From the NCBI GenBank assembly GCA_052298855.1, contig DAVZXP010000005.1, forward strand, positions 124,001 to 188,000: a DNA stretch of 64,000 nt. Direction: 5' to 3'. The notes below the pieces were generated by a model. It worked only from the letters and a program-made list of their open reading frames with translations, was not told where the DNA came from and ran no database searches. Shown here piece by piece: positions 31,916-41,220 of this stretch. The stretch's first letter is position 1, and every line of letters begins with the position of its first letter. Origin of the DNA: Fimenecus sp052298855. Lineage in GTDB: Bacteria; Bacillota; Clostridia; Oscillospirales; Acutalibacteraceae. Position numbers and translations under genes: made by a program.

Positions 31916-34342
31916 TTATATCTTCTTCAAATTCGCCATTTTTGCCATAAGTTTTTTTGTTCCTACCTTTTGGAAGGCAATTTCAAGGAGCATATCGTTG
32001 CCCATAGGTGTTGCTCTCGACACAACGCCGTCTCCGAAAACTCGGTGGCTTACGGTGTCGCCGGGCTTGAAATCAAGCTTAACCGTAGAGGCGGATTTGC
32101 TCTTTCCTGCGCCGGAAAAGCCTCTGTTTACAGTATTGCTGTGGCTTGAATATGAGCCTTGCTGTGCGGAACGGGCAGAGGAAGTCGAGTTATCTCTTGC
32201 CGAACCGCCTGAGCCGAAGCTTGAGAACGAGGAATGCCCGAAGAACGGATTGTCCGAAGAGCGTTCAAGCAAATCGCTCGGAATTTCGTCCAAAAACCTT
32301 GACGGTCTGTTGTAGTTTGTAGAGCCGTACATCATTCTCTGCTTTGCATCGGTAAGATAAAGCTTCTGCTTCGCCCTTGTAATTCCAACGTAGCAAAGGC
32401 GACGTTCTTCCTCAACTTCAGCCTCGTTAAACATACTCTGTCTGCCGGGGAAAACGCCCTCCTCCATACCGGGCATAAACACAACGGGAAATTCAAGTCC
32501 CTTTGCGGAGTGGAGGGTCATAAGCACAACCGCATCCGCATCCTGATTGTAGTTGTCAATATCGGTCATCAACGCAACCTCTTCAAGGAAATCGCCGAGC
32601 GTTTTTTCGGGGTCTTCTTCGAAATATCTTGTAATATTTGCGCCCAACTGATTGAGGTTTTCCATTCTGTCCTCATACTTTACGGGGTCATCCTTGAGCG
32701 AACGGGCATAACCTGTCGTTTCAAGCACTTCTGCTAAAAGTTCAGCCGGAGAAATCTCCTCAAGCCTTGATATGAAAGCATCTATCATATCTGTAAAGCT
32801 TTTTAGCTTTACAGCACTTCGCTTTAATAATTCGTAATTTTCGGCAGTTTTGAGCACCTCATAAAGCGGTACTCCGAGGGTGTCGGCAATCTGTGAAGCG
32901 TTGTTCACGGTGGTGTCGCCTATTCCCCTTTTCGGAGTATTGATAATTCGCATAAGCCTTACTTTATCCGAGGTATTGTTGATTACGCTCAGGTATGCCA
33001 TAGCATCTTTGATTTCCATACGGTCATAGAACTTGTGTCCGCCGATTATCCTGTACGGAATCGAGTTGCGCATAAGCTCCTGCTCTATGGGGCTTGACAT
33101 TGCATTCATTCGATACAAAATTGCAAAATCGCTCAATTTACGCTTTCTTCCCCTGTCATATTCCTCGGAAATCTTTTTAACTATGTATTTAGCCTCTCCC
33201 GTTTCATCATTTACGGTACGGCACTCAACCTTTTCGCCTGCACCGTTGGCAGTCCAAAGATTTTTACCCTTTCTCTCGCTGTTGTTTGAAATTACGGCAT
33301 TTGCGGCATCAAGAATATTCTGCGTTGAACGGTAGTTCTGCTCAAGTCTAATGACAACAGCATCTGAATATCTGTTCTCAAACTGCAAAATATTCTCAAT
33401 CGTCGCACCTCTGAAACGGTAAATACTCTGATCATCATCACCGACAACGCAAATATTTTTATATCCGTCTGCAAGCATTGAGGTGAGCTTATACTGTGCA
33501 AGGTTAGTGTCCTGATACTCGTCAACCATAATATGACGAAATCTTCGCTGATAGTATTCAAGCACCTCAGGACAGCTCTCAAAGAGCTTAATTGTGTTTA
33601 CGATAATATCGTCAAAGTCCATAGCGTCAGCCTCTTTAAGCATCTGCTCGTACTTTTTATACACCTGACCGATTTTTTCAAGTCTTATGTCGCCCGAATT
33701 GTCATTGATAAACTGTTCGGGGGTTATAAGTTGGTCTTTCGCACGGCTGATTTCATTTAATATTGACTTGTGCGGCAGGAATTTATCGTCAATGTCGAGA
33801 AGCCTTTGGCACTCCTTGACAATGCGCTTGCTGTCGTCTGTATCATAGATGGTAAAATGACTTGAAAAGCCGATTTTGTCGCCGTCACGCCTTAAAATAC
33901 GCACGCAGGACGAGTGGAAGGTGCTTGCCCATATATCAAGTGCATCTTCACCTAAAATGAGCGAAAGCCTCTCTTTAAGCTCATTTGCCGCCTTATTCGT
34001 AAAGGTAATGGCAAGTATCTGCCACGGTTTCACGGCATTAACGCTCAAAAGGTCCTTTATGTCCTCATAAACGGTCTTATCCCCGTCAAGATAACGGCGC
34101 ATTTTGTCAATATCCGTGTCGTCGGGCGTTCTTTCAAGCCACTCGGAATTATACGCATCGCCGTATTTTATAAGGTTTGCAATCCTGTTTACAACGACCG
34201 TAGTCTTTCCCGAGCCTGCGCCTGCAAGAATTAAAAGCGGTCCTTTCGTATTAAAGACCGCTTTCTTCTGCATATCGTTCATTCTCTTAAATTCGTTTTC
34301 GATTATCTGTCTTCTTAAAGTTAAAATTTCGCTTTTGTCCAT
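31916..34342 (-). CDS. pcrA: UvrD/PcrA-family DNA helicase
   Basis: This 808-residue SF1A helicase starts behind CGGAGA. It has Walker A GAGSGKTT, ITFTNKAANELKERL, VDEYQDTN (motif II), GDDDQSIYRFRGA (III), EQNYRST (IV), TLHSAKGLEFPVVF (V) and VGITRAKQKLYL (VI). The C-terminal Tudor-like segment KPGDTVSHRVFGDGVV, with a Ser-rich linker before it, is typical of Gram-positive PcrA, which binds RNA polymerase there. It acts in replication, repair and conflict resolution. The gene is part of a minus-strand run with the fumarase beta and DivIVA-like genes. Confidence 0.96.
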   Translation of the reverse strand: MDKSEILTLRRQIIENEFKRMNDMQKKAVFNTKGPLLILAGAGSGKTTVVVNRIANLIKYGDAYNSEWLERTPDDTDIDKMRRYLDGDKTVYEDIKDLLSVNAVKPWQILAITFTNKAANELKERLSLILGEDALDIWASTFHSSCVRILRRDGDKIGFSSHFTIYDTDDSKRIVKECQRLLDIDDKFLPHKSILNEISRAKDQLITPEQFINDNSGDIRLEKIGQVYKKYEQMLKEADAMDFDDIIVNTIKLFESCPEVLEYYQRRFRHIMVDEYQDTNLAQYKLTSMLADGYKNICVVGDDDQSIYRFRGATIENILQFENRYSDAVVIRLEQNYRSTQNILDAANAVISNNSERKGKNLWTANGAGEKVECRTVNDETGEAKYIVKKISEEYDRGRKRKLSDFAILYRMNAMSSPIEQELMRNSIPYRIIGGHKFYDRMEIKDAMAYLSVINNTSDKVRLMRIINTPKRGIGDTTVNNASQIADTLGVPLYEVLKTAENYELLKRSAVKLKSFTDMIDAFISRLEEISPAELLAEVLETTGYARSLKDDPVKYEDRMENLNQLGANITRYFEEDPEKTLGDFLEEVALMTDIDNYNQDADAVVLMTLHSAKGLEFPVVFMPGMEEGVFPGRQSMFNEAEVEEERRLCYVGITRAKQKLYLTDAKQRMMYGSTNYNRPSRFLDEIPSDLLERSSDNPFFGHSSFSSFGSGGSARDNSTSSARSAQQGSYSSHSNTVNRGFSGAGKSKSASTVKLDFKPGDTVSHRVFGDGVVSRATPMGNDMLLEIAFQKVGTKKLMAKMANLKKI

Positions 34343-34355
34343 TAAAATTCTCCGA

Positions 34356-34886
34356 TTATTTTATGAAAAGATTTCCGCCGTGCGCATCAATGGCAACCGT
34401 AAGCGGAAATGAATTAAATTCTAATTTTTTGACCGACTCACAGCCCAAATCCTCAAATGCGATAACCTCGCACGAAGCAATGCACTTTGAAGCAAGCGCA
34501 CCTGCACCGCCTATCGCACAAAAATATACTGCGCCGTTTCTGACAATCGCATCACAGACGTCCTTTGAGCGAGGACCCTTGCCGACCATTGCCGAAAGCC
34601 CCATATCAAGCATTTGCGGTGCGTAAACGTCCATTCTCGACGAGGTTGTAGGGCCGCAGGAGCCTATTGCAAGCCCTTCCGGTGTGGGGGTGGGACCTGC
34701 ATAGTAAACAGTTGCGCCGTCTATGTCATAAGGTGTTTTTTCGCCGTTTTTCAAAAGCTCAAATATACGCTTATGTGCGGCGTCACGGGAGGTGTAGACA
34801 GTACCGCTTAAATACACGGTGTCCCCTGCCTTGAGGTACTCCGCCGCCTTTTTGATTTCACTTGTGTTAATATGATATTCGCTCAC
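34356..34886 (-). CDS. Class I fumarase/tartrate dehydratase beta subunit
   Basis: This 176-residue protein starts at GTG 34886. TVYLSGTVYTSRDAAHKRI, YYAGPTPTPEGLAIGSCGPTTSSRMD and GKGPRSKDVCDAI mark the C-terminal (beta) half of iron-sulfur class I fumarases. That half forms the swivelling domain over the 4Fe-4S-bearing alpha half. In two-subunit enzymes the alpha gene normally adjoins; here the neighbours are pcrA and a DivIVA-like gene. The alpha subunit must be elsewhere. Confidence 0.92.
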   Translation of the reverse strand: MSEYHINTSEIKKAAEYLKAGDTVYLSGTVYTSRDAAHKRIFELLKNGEKTPYDIDGATVYYAGPTPTPEGLAIGSCGPTTSSRMDVYAPQMLDMGLSAMVGKGPRSKDVCDAIVRNGAVYFCAIGGAGALASKCIASCEVIAFEDLGCESVKKLEFNSFPLTVAIDAHGGNLFIK

Positions 34887-34888
34887 GG

Positions 34889-35680
34889 TCAGCCCTCTTT
34901 CGTGTTAAAAGGGAAGCTGTCGGGCTTGATATTCAAATCCTCGTGGAAATCGGTGTGAGGCGGATACTGAATATATGTAAGACCGCTGCCGTCGTTTGTT
35001 TCAAGCACTCCCGAAGCATCGTCATCAACCTCAAACGAAACCGAAAGGTCCGGCTCAAATACTGCGTCCTGTCTTATAGACAAATTCTTAGCCGTAGCAG
35101 CCATACGCTGTGCAAGAATAGAAATATTCGCCTGAAGCTCGTCCACCGACTTTGTGAAAAGGGCGGAAATTTTATCAACCTCAGATGAAAGTCTTGTGAT
35201 TTCGCTTGCCTGCTTTGAAATATCCTCCGATATAGTCTTTGAAGCGGTATGAGCCTTTTCATTGGCAGCCGCAACGATGTTCTCCGAGTATTTTCTTGCG
35301 TCGAGGAACGCTGCGCCCAAGCGAGCCTGAGCCGCCTCAATTTCCCTGTTATTTCTCTCAATTACAGACTTCGCATTTGAATATTCCTCGGAAACCTTTG
35401 AAAGCGTTTCCAATCTCTCAACGATTTCGCTGTTCTGATTCTCAAGTGCGGAAATTCTCTCCGACTTCTCTGTTGTTTCCTTTTTAAGCTCCTCAAGCTG
35501 TGCACAATCGTCAGTCAGCTCCAAAACCTTAGAGTTAAGCTCGCCGATTTTGCCGTCCTTCTTCTCGACATCAGCCTTTAAGCTCTCGATTTCCTTTTTA
35601 AGCTCTTCGACATAAGAGATAACATCCTCTTTCTTAAAGCCGCCGAAAACGCTTGTTCTCATAATCTTTTCTGCGTCCAT
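34889..35680 (-). CDS. DivIVA-like coiled-coil protein
   Basis: The N-terminus of this 263-residue protein, RTSVFGGFKKEDVISYVEEL, matches the DivIVA/GpsB lipid-binding hook and short coil (F..GF...V..Y...). Long heptad coils fill residues 20-200. The acidic tail ends in Pro/Asp-rich residues. Members organise cell poles, division or wall growth in Gram-positives. The stop is 2 bp before the fumarase GTG. Confidence 0.8.
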   Translation of the reverse strand: MDAEKIMRTSVFGGFKKEDVISYVEELKKEIESLKADVEKKDGKIGELNSKVLELTDDCAQLEELKKETTEKSERISALENQNSEIVERLETLSKVSEEYSNAKSVIERNNREIEAAQARLGAAFLDARKYSENIVAAANEKAHTASKTISEDISKQASEITRLSSEVDKISALFTKSVDELQANISILAQRMAATAKNLSIRQDAVFEPDLSVSFEVDDDASGVLETNDGSGLTYIQYPPHTDFHEDLNIKPDSFPFNTKEG

Positions 35681-35775
35681 ATAAACACCCCTACGGATAA
35701 ATTGTCATTATTATTTTTTATTTTAACAGATTTCTGAACTAAATACAACCTAAATGTGGATAATTGTCAAATAAA

Positions 35776-35804
35776 TTGATTTTACCTTTGATTTATGCTA
35801 AAAT
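35776..35804 (+). promoter_or_regulatory. Sigma-A promoter of hydrolase gene
   Basis: TTGATT (35776) and TAAAAT (35799) are 17 bases apart, with TGC directly before the -10. Confidence 0.7.
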
Positions 35805-35826
35805 ATGTACAAAAGGAGTGAGGATT

Positions 35827-36807
35827 ATGTCAAACGAAAAAAATCACGGTGCCTTGAAATATATGGCTATCGTGGCAGGTGCGTTTGCGACAACATTTTA
35901 CATTTCAGGTGAAATAGCATATCACTTTATGCTTTCAAGAAGAGGACTTAACGGCCCTATCGCAACCGCCGTACAGGACAAGGAAAGAAAGTCTATTCAG
36001 GAAAACGAATACAGAGCAAACCTTGAGAGAATTCTCCACGAGGGTACTGATTGGTTCGAGTCCTTCCCGAAGGAAAAGCTTGAAACCGAAAACAGAAACG
36101 GAGATATTCTCCACGCCGATTTAATTAAGCCCGAAAAGGAGAGCAATATTTATGTTCTCTGTATTCACGGCTACACCTCTGCGCCGAAATTTATGGGAAT
36201 TTACGCTAAAAAGTTCCGTGAGCTCGGCTACAATGTAGTTCTTCCGAGCCTTAGAGGTCACGCTGACAGTGAAATAGAGTTTATTTCAATGGGCTGGAAA
36301 GACAGGCTTGACGTTGTCGATTGGATTAACTATATAGTTAAAGAGCATCCCGACTGTGAAATCATTCTTCACGGCGTTTCAATGGGTGCCGCTACAACAA
36401 TGATGACTCTCGGTGAGGAGCTTCCCTCAAATGTTAAAGCGGCTATCGAGGATTGCGGTTATACAAATGCTTGGGATGTTATCAAGCACAAGATGTCAAA
36501 GATGAGCATTCCGGATTTCCCGTTCCTTTACAGCGCAAACAGTATCAATATGATGAGAGAAAAGTTCAGCTTGAAAGATGCTTCCTGCACAGAACAGCTC
36601 AAAAAATGCACCACTCCGTTGCTGTTCATTCACGGCGAGGCGGACGATTTCGTTCCTTATTCAATGCTCGACATTGTTTATGACGCTGCCGACAAGTGCG
36701 AAAAGGAAAAGCTTTCCGTTCCCGATGCACCTCACGCACGCTCTGTTTGTGCGCACCCCGATTTGTATTGGAATACAATTATCAACTTCCTTAAAAAGTA
36801 CATCTAA
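35827..36807 (+). CDS. Membrane-anchored alpha/beta hydrolase
   Basis: ATG 35827 follows AAAGGAGTGAGG. The 326-residue protein has one N-terminal hydrophobic stretch (MAIVAGAFATTFYISGEIAY), then an alpha/beta hydrolase fold: CIHGYTSAP (oxyanion region), HGVSMGAATT with the GxSxG nucleophile Ser, FIHGEADDFVPY with the acid, and DAPHARS with the His. It resembles Firmicute cell-envelope esterases of the BAAT/S9-like group. Substrate unknown. It ends in a strong terminator. Confidence 0.88.
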   Translation: MSNEKNHGALKYMAIVAGAFATTFYISGEIAYHFMLSRRGLNGPIATAVQDKERKSIQENEYRANLERILHEGTDWFESFPKEKLETENRNGDILHADLIKPEKESNIYVLCIHGYTSAPKFMGIYAKKFRELGYNVVLPSLRGHADSEIEFISMGWKDRLDVVDWINYIVKEHPDCEIILHGVSMGAATTMMTLGEELPSNVKAAIEDCGYTNAWDVIKHKMSKMSIPDFPFLYSANSINMMREKFSLKDASCTEQLKKCTTPLLFIHGEADDFVPYSMLDIVYDAADKCEKEKLSVPDAPHARSVCAHPDLYWNTIINFLKKYI

Positions 36808-36828
36808 TCGGTATAATTTAATTTCAAT

Positions 36829-36882
36829 GGCACGGTATTCATTGGCGGAGTGTTCATAAGCCAATGAAACCGTGCCTTTATT
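36829..36882 (+). terminator. Long hairpin terminator after hydrolase
   Basis: GGCACGGTATTCATTGGC pairs with GCCAATGAAACCGTGCC, followed by TTTATTTTG. Confidence 0.85.
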
Positions 36883-36970
36883 TTGTCATAAACCGTACAA
36901 CTTCCGAATATAAATTTATCGAAATACAAATTTAAGTCCTCTAAAAAGAGGGTTTTAGGAGGTACTGTTA

Positions 36971-38449
36971 ATGGCAGAGAGAAGTATATATGCCGATATA
37001 GCAAACAGAACTAACGGGGATATTTATATCGGTGTCGTCGGCCCCGTAAGAACGGGAAAATCGACCTTTATCAAGAAATTTATGGACACCCTCGTTATAC
37101 CCAATATAGAGGACCCTGCTGTCCACGACCGTGCCACAGACGAGCTTCCGCAATCTGCCGCCGGAAGAACAATTATGACGACAGAGCCGAAATTCATACC
37201 CGAAAATGCGGTTGAAATCACTCTGCCCGACAACGCCTCGCTAAAGGTCAGAATGATTGACTGCGTTGGCTATATCGTACCGAGCTCACTCGGATATATT
37301 GAGGGCGACAATCCGAGAATGGTAAACACACCGTGGTTTGACCACGAAATTCCGTTTAATATGGCGGCGGAAATAGGCACTAAAAAGGTTATTACCGAAC
37401 ACTCGACAATCGGGCTTGTAATCACGACGGACGGCAGTATTTCCGACATTCCGAGGGAAGAATATGAACAGGCAGAGGAAAGAGTAGTAAACGAATTACG
37501 AGAACTCAACAAGCCGTTTATAGTGCTTCTCAACTGCACCTATCCGAAAAGCGAAAGTGCGTTGTCAACTGCCGCACGACTTACGGAAAAATACAGCGTT
37601 CCTGTCATTCCTGTGAACTGTCTTGAGCTTGACGAGAGCGAAATTAAGGAGATTTTAACGCAAATCCTCTTTGAATTTCCGATTAAGGAAATCAGCATTG
37701 ATTTCCCTGCGTGGCTCATTTCCCTGCCCTCCGACCATTGGCTTCGACAAAGCATTACAGAAGTTGTCACAAAGGCAACGGAAAATCTTTCACTTGTGCG
37801 TGATGTGGGACTTTTGACGAATGATTTAAAGCAAAGCGAATATATCAACAGTGCTTCGGTTACTCGGATGAATCTAGGCGAGGGCAGTGCGTTTGTCGAT
37901 GTCAAAATGGATAACTCTCTGTTTTACAAAATCATTGCAGAGTACACGGGTCTTGAAGTTGGCGACGAGTATGAGCTGATGAAATGTATGTGCGATTTGA
38001 GCCGCACGAAAAAGGAATACGATAAAATCAAAAACGCTCTTGACGAGGTTGAAAGCACAGGCTACGGAATTATAATGCCCGATATTGACGAATTGAAGCT
38101 GCAAGAGCCGGAGATAATCAAGCAGGGCGGAAGATACGGCGTAAGGCTCTCGGCATCCGCACCGTCAATTCATATGATAAAGGCGAACATACAGACGGAA
38201 GTTGCACCGATTGTCGGCACAGAAAGTCAATCGGAGGAGCTTGTAAAATATCTGCTTGCAGGCTTTGAAGAGGACCCGACGAAGATTTGGGAGTCAAACA
38301 TTTTCGGAAAATCGCTTAACGACCTTGTAAATGAGGGACTTCGAAGCAAGCTGTTCCATATGCCGAACGAGGCAAGAATGAAAATGCAGGAAACTCTCGA
38401 AAGGGTAATCAACGAGGGCTGTAACGGCTTAATTTGTATAATTTTGTAA
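36971..38449 (+). CDS. spoIVA: Stage IV sporulation protein A
   Basis: This 492-residue protein has ATG 36971 behind AGGAGG. GVVGPVRTGKST (21-32) is the Walker A of this cytoskeletal ATPase; ERSIYADIANRTNGDIYIG and the C-terminal CNGLICIIL are family hallmarks. SpoIVA polymerises on the forespore surface as the base of the spore coat. Full length and intact, it is strong evidence that the host makes endospores. The gene is monocistronic, with its terminator at 38467. Confidence 0.97.
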   Translation: MAERSIYADIANRTNGDIYIGVVGPVRTGKSTFIKKFMDTLVIPNIEDPAVHDRATDELPQSAAGRTIMTTEPKFIPENAVEITLPDNASLKVRMIDCVGYIVPSSLGYIEGDNPRMVNTPWFDHEIPFNMAAEIGTKKVITEHSTIGLVITTDGSISDIPREEYEQAEERVVNELRELNKPFIVLLNCTYPKSESALSTAARLTEKYSVPVIPVNCLELDESEIKEILTQILFEFPIKEISIDFPAWLISLPSDHWLRQSITEVVTKATENLSLVRDVGLLTNDLKQSEYINSASVTRMNLGEGSAFVDVKMDNSLFYKIIAEYTGLEVGDEYELMKCMCDLSRTKKEYDKIKNALDEVESTGYGIIMPDIDELKLQEPEIIKQGGRYGVRLSASAPSIHMIKANIQTEVAPIVGTESQSEELVKYLLAGFEEDPTKIWESNIFGKSLNDLVNEGLRSKLFHMPNEARMKMQETLERVINEGCNGLICIIL

Positions 38450-38466
38450 AATTTAAGCTAAAAATT

Positions 38467-38494
38467 AAGCGAGTGAAATCACTCGCTTTTTTTT
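38467..38494 (+). terminator. Terminator of spoIVA
   Basis: AAGCGAGTG and CACTCGCTT pair across AAAT, followed by TTTTTT. Confidence 0.9.
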
Positions 38495-38555
38495 GCATAT
38501 TACGGTAAAATCAGTGAATAATAATTTCAAAGCAATAAATAAGGAGTTGAAAAAA

Positions 38556-38768
38556 ATGCTTGATAAAATCGCTTTGATTATTCTTGTTATCGGCGGTATA
38601 AACTGGGGCTCAATCGGCTTGTTCCGGTTTGACATAGTAAGCTGGATATGCGGAGGTCAAGACGCAGTACTTGCAAGAATTATCTACACGCTCGTTGCGC
38701 TGTCGGCAATTTGGTGCATTTCCCTGCTTTTCAGAGATAACGAGCTTGTTTCCGCAGACGATAAATAA
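38556..38768 (+). CDS. DUF378 family membrane protein
   Basis: This 70-residue protein starts at ATG 38556 behind AAGGAG. KIALIILVIGGINWGSIGLFRFDIV and the second helix (IIYTLVALSAIWCISLLF) are the two-helix DUF378 pattern with its conserved GGINWG motif. Function unknown. It is a single gene between two terminators. Confidence 0.9.
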   Translation: MLDKIALIILVIGGINWGSIGLFRFDIVSWICGGQDAVLARIIYTLVALSAIWCISLLFRDNELVSADDK

Positions 38769-38785
38769 TCGCCGATATCAAACAA

Positions 38786-38815
38786 AAAAGACACCGTTCG
38801 AAAACGGTGTCTTTT
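38786..38815. terminator. Bidirectional terminator between DUF378 and dockerin genes
   Basis: AAAAGACACCGTT and AACGGTGTCTTTT form a perfect stem with T tracts in both directions. Confidence 0.92.
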
Positions 38816-38842
38816 ATTATTAAATCTTATAAAAGAAGCTGA

Positions 38843-40939
38843 TTAAACTGTAGTAGTTACCACATACTTAAGAATTTTCTTTGCATCAATGATATCAACA
38901 ACTCCGTCTTCATTCATATCTGCAAGGTTTTCTTGATACTTATTAAGTGTTGCCATTCCTATTGTTGATTTAAGCACCAATTTAGCATCTAAAACAGTTA
39001 CCTCACCATCTAAGTTTGCGTCGCCCTTCTTGTCGGAATAGTTAACATTCTTAACTGCTGAAGTCGCTGATGTCACAAATGAATAGCCTATAACACCTTC
39101 AGATGTAGCACCGCATGCATATGAAAGGTTTGCGCTTTCAATTTCGCCTGTGCCGTAGATGTTGTCGGGAGTAGCACCCTTGAACTTAACTACATACTGA
39201 ATCTCCTCATATGCAAGATCTGATGCCATAACATCAAGTCCAACACCAAGTGAGCCTAACAATCCGCCGACTGTATCAATAAGTGAAGCATTGAGAGCCT
39301 TAACGAACTTCTCGTTTGTGATATAATCGTTTGTAAGATGAGCTATTGAGTCATATCCTGTCTCTTTATTCTGAGAGGGAAGGCTTACGATAATTGAATT
39401 TGTGCCTTCATCATATTCAGCCGAATCAATATCATATACATTAAGCTCTGTTGCCTTTACAGCAAATCTCGCATCGAGTTTATCAGAAGCATTTGAGCCT
39501 GAAGGAACAACTGCAGAGGTTGAACCGTTAGCAAACTGAGTAGAAGCTGTAGCACCTACATTTTTCTGCAAAAGGCCTGCAATTTTGCCCAATGTTTCCT
39601 TAAGTGTAGCATTGGTTTCGTCTATTGCACTCGATACATCCTGATAATGACATTCAGGATCTGTAACATAACCGCACTTGCAGTCTGCGCTTGAGCAAAC
39701 TGACTTGTCACAAGGATGAGTTGATGTGCAACCTGCACCTGCACAACATGCGCAACAACCGTCTACATCCTTACATGTGCACTGCCATACCTGGTGAGGA
39801 TGTTTAGCTGTACATGTGTCGGGATTATTGCCGTCGCCTGCATTTTTACAAACCCATTTTGTATAGTGAATGTCGGTTCCCAAATCCTTATTAACCTTAA
39901 TAAGAATGTTATCTACCTTACCAAACAAAGGGACTAAAAGCGAACCTATAAGGCTGTCAGATGTAACTAAATCATTTGTTGAAAGAGTGAATGTATATTC
40001 ATCTGTAAAGCCGCTATATCTTGAATAATCATAGCCTGCTTTTGCATCAACAATATTTGCTGTGCCGGCATTGATTCTATTAGCGAGTTCAGCAAGATTG
40101 ATGTCATCATCAGTGTAGTCAAACTTATTGTATTTTGACTCAACCGTAAGGCTGAATTTAGCATTCATAGCCTCGGGAGAAGCGTAATACACATCTGCCG
40201 AGCCCTCAAGCTTGTATGAATAAACAAGGAGTTTTATTCTGCCGTCTCCGTCGAAAGCAAACTTAATTGAAATGTTCTTAATTTTTACATCAAGATTTTT
40301 AATATCAAGTGCTGTATTATGCTCTTTTGCGCTGTACTTAAGGGTGTCATCAAGACCTGAAGCGTTAGGGTAATTAGCTGTAATAGCAGCCAAAACCGAA
40401 TCCTCTACTCTCTCATCAGCTACGATATCGATATCATTACACTCAAATATTGTAGCCTGAGTACCGTCTACTCTTCCTGACTTCTGCTTCTTTACTTGAG
40501 AAGCGTTAAGAGCAGTTGCAATTATAGCATCTCTGCCTGCCTTGATAGTCGGATCTGCATTCTTTTTAACCACAGCGTTTAAAGAATCAACGCCAACAAG
40601 GTTTTTAAGAATAGCGTCAAAACTGTATTCTCCGTTCTTATTGCAGTACGGTTCCTTTGAATACTCGGGATATTTCTCTGCCAAAATAGCTTTGATTACT
40701 TTATCATTTTCGTCACTGCCAAACGAAACTGACGAATCAACTTTTTTAGTCAATTCATAAGCCGGAGTTGTGTGTGTTGTTCCATCTGCATTTTTTGCAT
40801 TGGCAATGTATGCAGTCTGTGTGTTGATTTTCTCAACATTTTCTTCAATCGTCGGTGTAGCTGCGATTGTAACAAAAGCAACTGTAAGGCTTGAAACAAT
40901 CATAACCATTGCGAGAAGAATCGATAAGATCTTTTTCAT
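38843..40939 (-). CDS. Secreted dockerin protein with Cys-rich insert
   Basis: ATG 40939 (MKKILSILLAMVMIVSSLTVA) gives a classic signal peptide behind AAGGAG; a longer frame to 41008 is rejected. The 698-residue protein ends in a type I dockerin with two calcium loops (GDANLDGEVTVLDAKLVLK and ADMNEDGVVDIIDAKKILK). No catalytic domain is recognised. The bulk may hold two related beta-rich halves (~60-320 and ~440-620), split by a Cys-rich segment around 370-430 (CTCKDVDGCCACCAGAGC). It probably docks to a cohesin on a scaffold or on the cell surface. Confidence 0.85.
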   Translation of the reverse strand: MKKILSILLAMVMIVSSLTVAFVTIAATPTIEENVEKINTQTAYIANAKNADGTTHTTPAYELTKKVDSSVSFGSDENDKVIKAILAEKYPEYSKEPYCNKNGEYSFDAILKNLVGVDSLNAVVKKNADPTIKAGRDAIIATALNASQVKKQKSGRVDGTQATIFECNDIDIVADERVEDSVLAAITANYPNASGLDDTLKYSAKEHNTALDIKNLDVKIKNISIKFAFDGDGRIKLLVYSYKLEGSADVYYASPEAMNAKFSLTVESKYNKFDYTDDDINLAELANRINAGTANIVDAKAGYDYSRYSGFTDEYTFTLSTNDLVTSDSLIGSLLVPLFGKVDNILIKVNKDLGTDIHYTKWVCKNAGDGNNPDTCTAKHPHQVWQCTCKDVDGCCACCAGAGCTSTHPCDKSVCSSADCKCGYVTDPECHYQDVSSAIDETNATLKETLGKIAGLLQKNVGATASTQFANGSTSAVVPSGSNASDKLDARFAVKATELNVYDIDSAEYDEGTNSIIVSLPSQNKETGYDSIAHLTNDYITNEKFVKALNASLIDTVGGLLGSLGVGLDVMASDLAYEEIQYVVKFKGATPDNIYGTGEIESANLSYACGATSEGVIGYSFVTSATSAVKNVNYSDKKGDANLDGEVTVLDAKLVLKSTIGMATLNKYQENLADMNEDGVVDIIDAKKILKYVVTTTV

Positions 40940-40944
40940 TTTCA

Positions 40945-41008
40945 AAAGCTCCTTATAAGAATTTGTATTTTCACCGCAGCTTAAGGGTGAAACCCCCTTA
41001 GGGTGCAT
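40945..41008 (-). promoter_or_regulatory. Structured 5' leader of dockerin gene
   Basis: Just upstream of the ribosome site the minus strand reads CCCTAAGGGGG TTTCA CCCTTAAG, which can fold into a stem with G-C pairs, and a further GCTGCGG. No known riboswitch is matched. It may stabilise the mRNA. Confidence 0.35.
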
Positions 41009-41152
41009 AATTACATTTCATATAATATCACAAGATAATGGCTTTTGCAATAAGATTGTCAAAAATTTTTGATAAAAAATGATATTTTTATCGTATTACA
41101 CAATAACAACCGCATCCATTTTATATGCATTGCACAAAACAAGCTGTTTTGT

Positions 41153-41181
41153 TTGTAAAATCGGGAAATATGTGCTATAGT
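41153..41181 (+). promoter_or_regulatory. Sigma-A promoter of ABC-F gene
   Basis: TTGTAA (41153) and TATAGT (41176) are 17 bases apart, with TGC directly before the -10. The start codon is about 40 bases further on. Confidence 0.65.
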
Positions 41182-41220
41182 ATTGTGGTTATTTAATACA
41201 TTATATATTACGGAGAAAAT

